From positions 1 to 64,000 of the forward strand of contig CBFGUG010000034.1 of NCBI GenBank assembly GCA_965651905.1: a stretch of 64,000 nucleotides of DNA, in the 5' to 3' direction. Below the pieces are notes generated by a model, which saw only the letters and a list, made by a program, of their open reading frames with translations, was not told where the DNA came from and ran no database searches. Each line of letters begins with the position of its first letter. Within the stretch, counting starts at the first letter, position 1. The DNA comes from SZUA-265 sp965651905. Its GTDB lineage: Bacteria; Myxococcota_A; Polyangia; Polyangiales; Polyangiaceae. A program made the translations under genes and the position numbers. Positions 62,402-64,000 of this stretch are shown in pieces.

Positions 62402-63114
62402 CGTCGAGCCTCCAGCACTTTGATCGCGGCCAGCAAGAAGAAGTAGGTGACGGCAAAGTAGTAAGCCAAACCACGCAGCTCCAAGATACCGAACTGGAAG
62501 GGTTGGAAGTTCACGTGGTGGAACGCCATGGCCCCCACGAACTCACTGATCGGCGGATCGGCAACCTTTGCCACCATCCACAACACGATGAGCACGCCGA
62601 CAATCACTGCGCCGACAATCACCGCAATCACTTGATGCCTGGTCAGCGCGGAAGCGAATAACCCGATCGCGGTAGTGGCCGCCCCGATCGAAAACAGCCC
62701 CAGATACCCCACGGCGATGTGGCCCAAACTGACCTTGCCGCTGACATGCAGAAGGAGCGGCATGTACAGGGACAGCACCGTCAGCAGAGCAACCATCGAA
62801 AACGCCGAGATGAACTTACCGAGCACGATCTCTCGGTCGCTCACGGGCGAAGTGTTGAGCAGCGTGAACGTCTTGGTCTGCCGATCTTCGGCAATCAAAC
62901 GAAACGACAGCAGCAGCGCGGCCACCGTCGTCACACCGCTGGCGTTGTAGAAGAAGCGTTGCAACGCCTCTCCCGACAAGAGTCGTTCCGACAGCGCGTC
63001 CGTGTAGAACAAGATGCCGTTCAGCAGCAGCGCCACGGCGATGATGATGGCCCCGAGCGGAGAGCTCAGGTACGCGCCGAACTCGCGTCGCGCGATCAGC
63101 CAAGCGCCCTTCAT
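62392..63114 (-). CDS. ABC transporter permease, GldF-like
   Basis: 240 aa, six hydrophobic helices. The motif EDRQTKTFTLLNTSPVSDREIVLGK is typical of ABC-2 type permeases of this group. It would form the membrane channel driven by the ATPase encoded just upstream, whose stop overlaps its start (ATGA). The GldG-like gene starts within its last codons. Substrate unknown. Confidence 0.9.
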   Translation of the reverse strand: MKGAWLIARREFGAYLSSPLGAIIIAVALLLNGILFYTDALSERLLSGEALQRFFYNASGVTTVAALLLSFRLIAEDRQTKTFTLLNTSPVSDREIVLGKFISAFSMVALLTVLSLYMPLLLHVSGKVSLGHIAVGYLGLFSIGAATTAIGLFASALTRHQVIAVIVGAVIVGVLIVLWMVAKVADPPISEFVGAMAFHHVNFQPFQFGILELRGLAYYFAVTYFFLLAAIKVLEARRWR

Positions 63115-64000
63115 GCAGCCTCACTTTCAGAGCGCACGCCCGAAGCGAGTTTCGCAAACACCGTTTCGAGTTCACGCTGACTGCGACCAAACGAAAGCAG
63201 TTCGTTGTCCCCTTCGATGGCGACTTTGGCCACGGCACCGCGCACGTCGCCCGTGGTCAACACCTCGAAGGTGTAAACTCCCGTACCCTGTTCACGCGGC
63301 GCGAGCAGTTGTACGTCCGTCACGCCCGCGATCGCCTGCAGCTTGCGGGCGAGTTCCGACGCGTCGAGTGAGGCGCTCGCACGTAGCGTGAGTTCGAGCT
63401 TTTCGCCCGCCGCGAGCTTTTCGACCAGCTCGGCTTCCGTGCCGGACGCGACGATCTTCCCATCGCCGATCACGAGTAAGCGGTCACACATCTCGCTGAT
63501 CTCCGGCAGGTTGTGACTGGAGACGAGCACGGTGCGCTTGCCGCTGATGCCGCGAACGAGACGGCGCATGTCTTTGATCTGCACGGGATCGAGCCCCGAG
63601 CTGGGTTCGTCGAGCACGACCAGCTTGGGTTCGTGCACGATCGCCTGCGCGATGCCGACGCGCTGACGATAGCCATGAGAAAGTGCAGCGATTAGCGAAT
63701 CCGCGACACCCTCCAGCGCGGTTTCGTCGATGGCGCTCTGCACTTTCTTGTCCAAGTCGGCGGACGGCACCCCGCGCAACTCGGCAACGAACCGCAGGAA
63801 CCGCTCCACGCTCATCTCGTCGTAGAGCGGCGGGACGTCCGGCAGGTAGCCGATCATGGCGCGCACTCGCTCGGGGTTGGAGACGACGTCCACGCCGCCG
63901 ACACTCACGGTTCCAGCCGACGGCAGCAAATCACACGCCAAGATGCGAAGCGTGGTCGTCTTCCCCGCGCCGTTCAGACCCAGTAGACCGACGACTTCGC
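63111..64000 (-). CDS. ABC transporter ATP-binding protein, GldA-like (partial)
   Basis: Partial: the gene runs off the right edge, so the start and first residues are missing. The visible 296 residues begin with the end of the Walker A region (GLNGAGKTTTLRI), continue through YGYRQR-like signature LSHGYRQRVGIAQ, Walker B VVLDEPSSGLDP, and the switch His in SSHNLPE. The C-terminal 100 residues form the extra domain of gliding-type and NodI-like ATPases. It powers the permease next to it. The operon order is ATPase, permease, GldG-like, DUF4340. Confidence 0.92.
   Translation of the reverse strand, partial: EVVGLLGLNGAGKTTTLRILACDLLPSAGTVSVGGVDVVSNPERVRAMIGYLPDVPPLYDEMSVERFLRFVAELRGVPSADLDKKVQSAIDETALEGVADSLIAALSHGYRQRVGIAQAIVHEPKLVVLDEPSSGLDPVQIKDMRRLVRGISGKRTVLVSSHNLPEISEMCDRLLVIGDGKIVASGTEAELVEKLAAGEKLELTLRASASLDASELARKLQAIAGVTDVQLLAPREQGTGVYTFEVLTTGDVRGAVAKVAIEGDNELLSFGRSQRELETVFAKLASGVRSESEAA

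Noticed and set aside
60881..62446. A 521-codon open frame on the plus strand opposite the GldG-like gene
   Set aside because: It mirrors the third-position G/C bias of the real gene, is rich in His/Arg, and has no family resemblance; a shadow frame.
1..64000. Possible CRISPR array, prophage, insertion sequence or secretion-type gene island
   Set aside because: No regularly spaced repeats, no transposase, integrase or phage structural gene and no clear composition change were seen; the only arrays are the short tandem repeats listed.

Overview
The window is GC-rich, densely coded bacterial chromosome. It has many lipobox lipoproteins with acidic or Ser/Gly/Pro-rich linkers, a Ser/Thr kinase and a PPP phosphatase, Cys-rich secreted proteins, Gld-type ABC genes and a full classical menaquinone operon. 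Together these suggest a Myxococcota (deltaproteobacterial) genome. That is an inference from gene content; no rRNA or other taxonomic marker is present. I found no tRNA or rRNA gene, CRISPR array, prophage or insertion sequence.

Region by region. 0-10 kb: a secreted alpha/beta-hydrolase lipoprotein, glmS, a surE-apt pair, a membrane protein broken by a frameshift, a BolA protein and a conserved hypothetical. 9.7-18 kb: a coproporphyrin-type ferrochelatase, a giant protein with a C-terminal kinase domain, an O-antigen-ligase/TPR protein, and a tight fur / 40-aa CxC peptide / merC-like cluster behind an inverted-repeat operator. 18-30 kb: an SDR epimerase, miaB, a long-chain acyl-CoA ligase, an operon of two lipoproteins (sugar-dehydrogenase fold and diheme protein), and a divergent trhP / cmoA-cmoB locus that covers the whole wobble-uridine (cmo5U34) pathway. 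31-35.4 kb: an Rrf2 regulator leads a sulfur-carrier cysteine operon (cysK, moeB-like, cysO, a ThiF remnant, cysM, mec). 35.6-46.3 kb: a UvrD-family helicase, then menG-F-D-H-A-C-E with overlapping genes. 46.3-53 kb: a DUF4920 lipoprotein, a von Willebrand A lipoprotein with a good terminator, and a LysR-controlled sulfite reductase operon. 53-64 kb: a TerB/PPP phosphatase, a TonB-like Pro-rich protein, a tandem FKBP lipoprotein, a UDP-galactopyranose-mutase-like flavoprotein, a HIT protein, and a Gld-type ABC operon that runs off the right edge.

How the parts fit. Sulfur metabolism appears twice. The cysI locus would make sulfide, and the Rrf2 operon would build cysteine either from free sulfide (CysK) or from CysO thiocarboxylate (MoeB, CysO, CysM, Mec). 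The menaquinone operon supplies the respiratory quinone; menB is missing from it. Three tRNA-modification enzymes (MiaB, TrhP, CmoA/CmoB) lie within 10 kb.

The items most worth following up are the CysO operon with its conserved-frame ThiF remnant, the CxC micro-peptide between fur and merC, the Tyr-to-His change in the ferrochelatase, the extra Cys cluster on TrhP, and the single-base frameshift near 7.7 kb.
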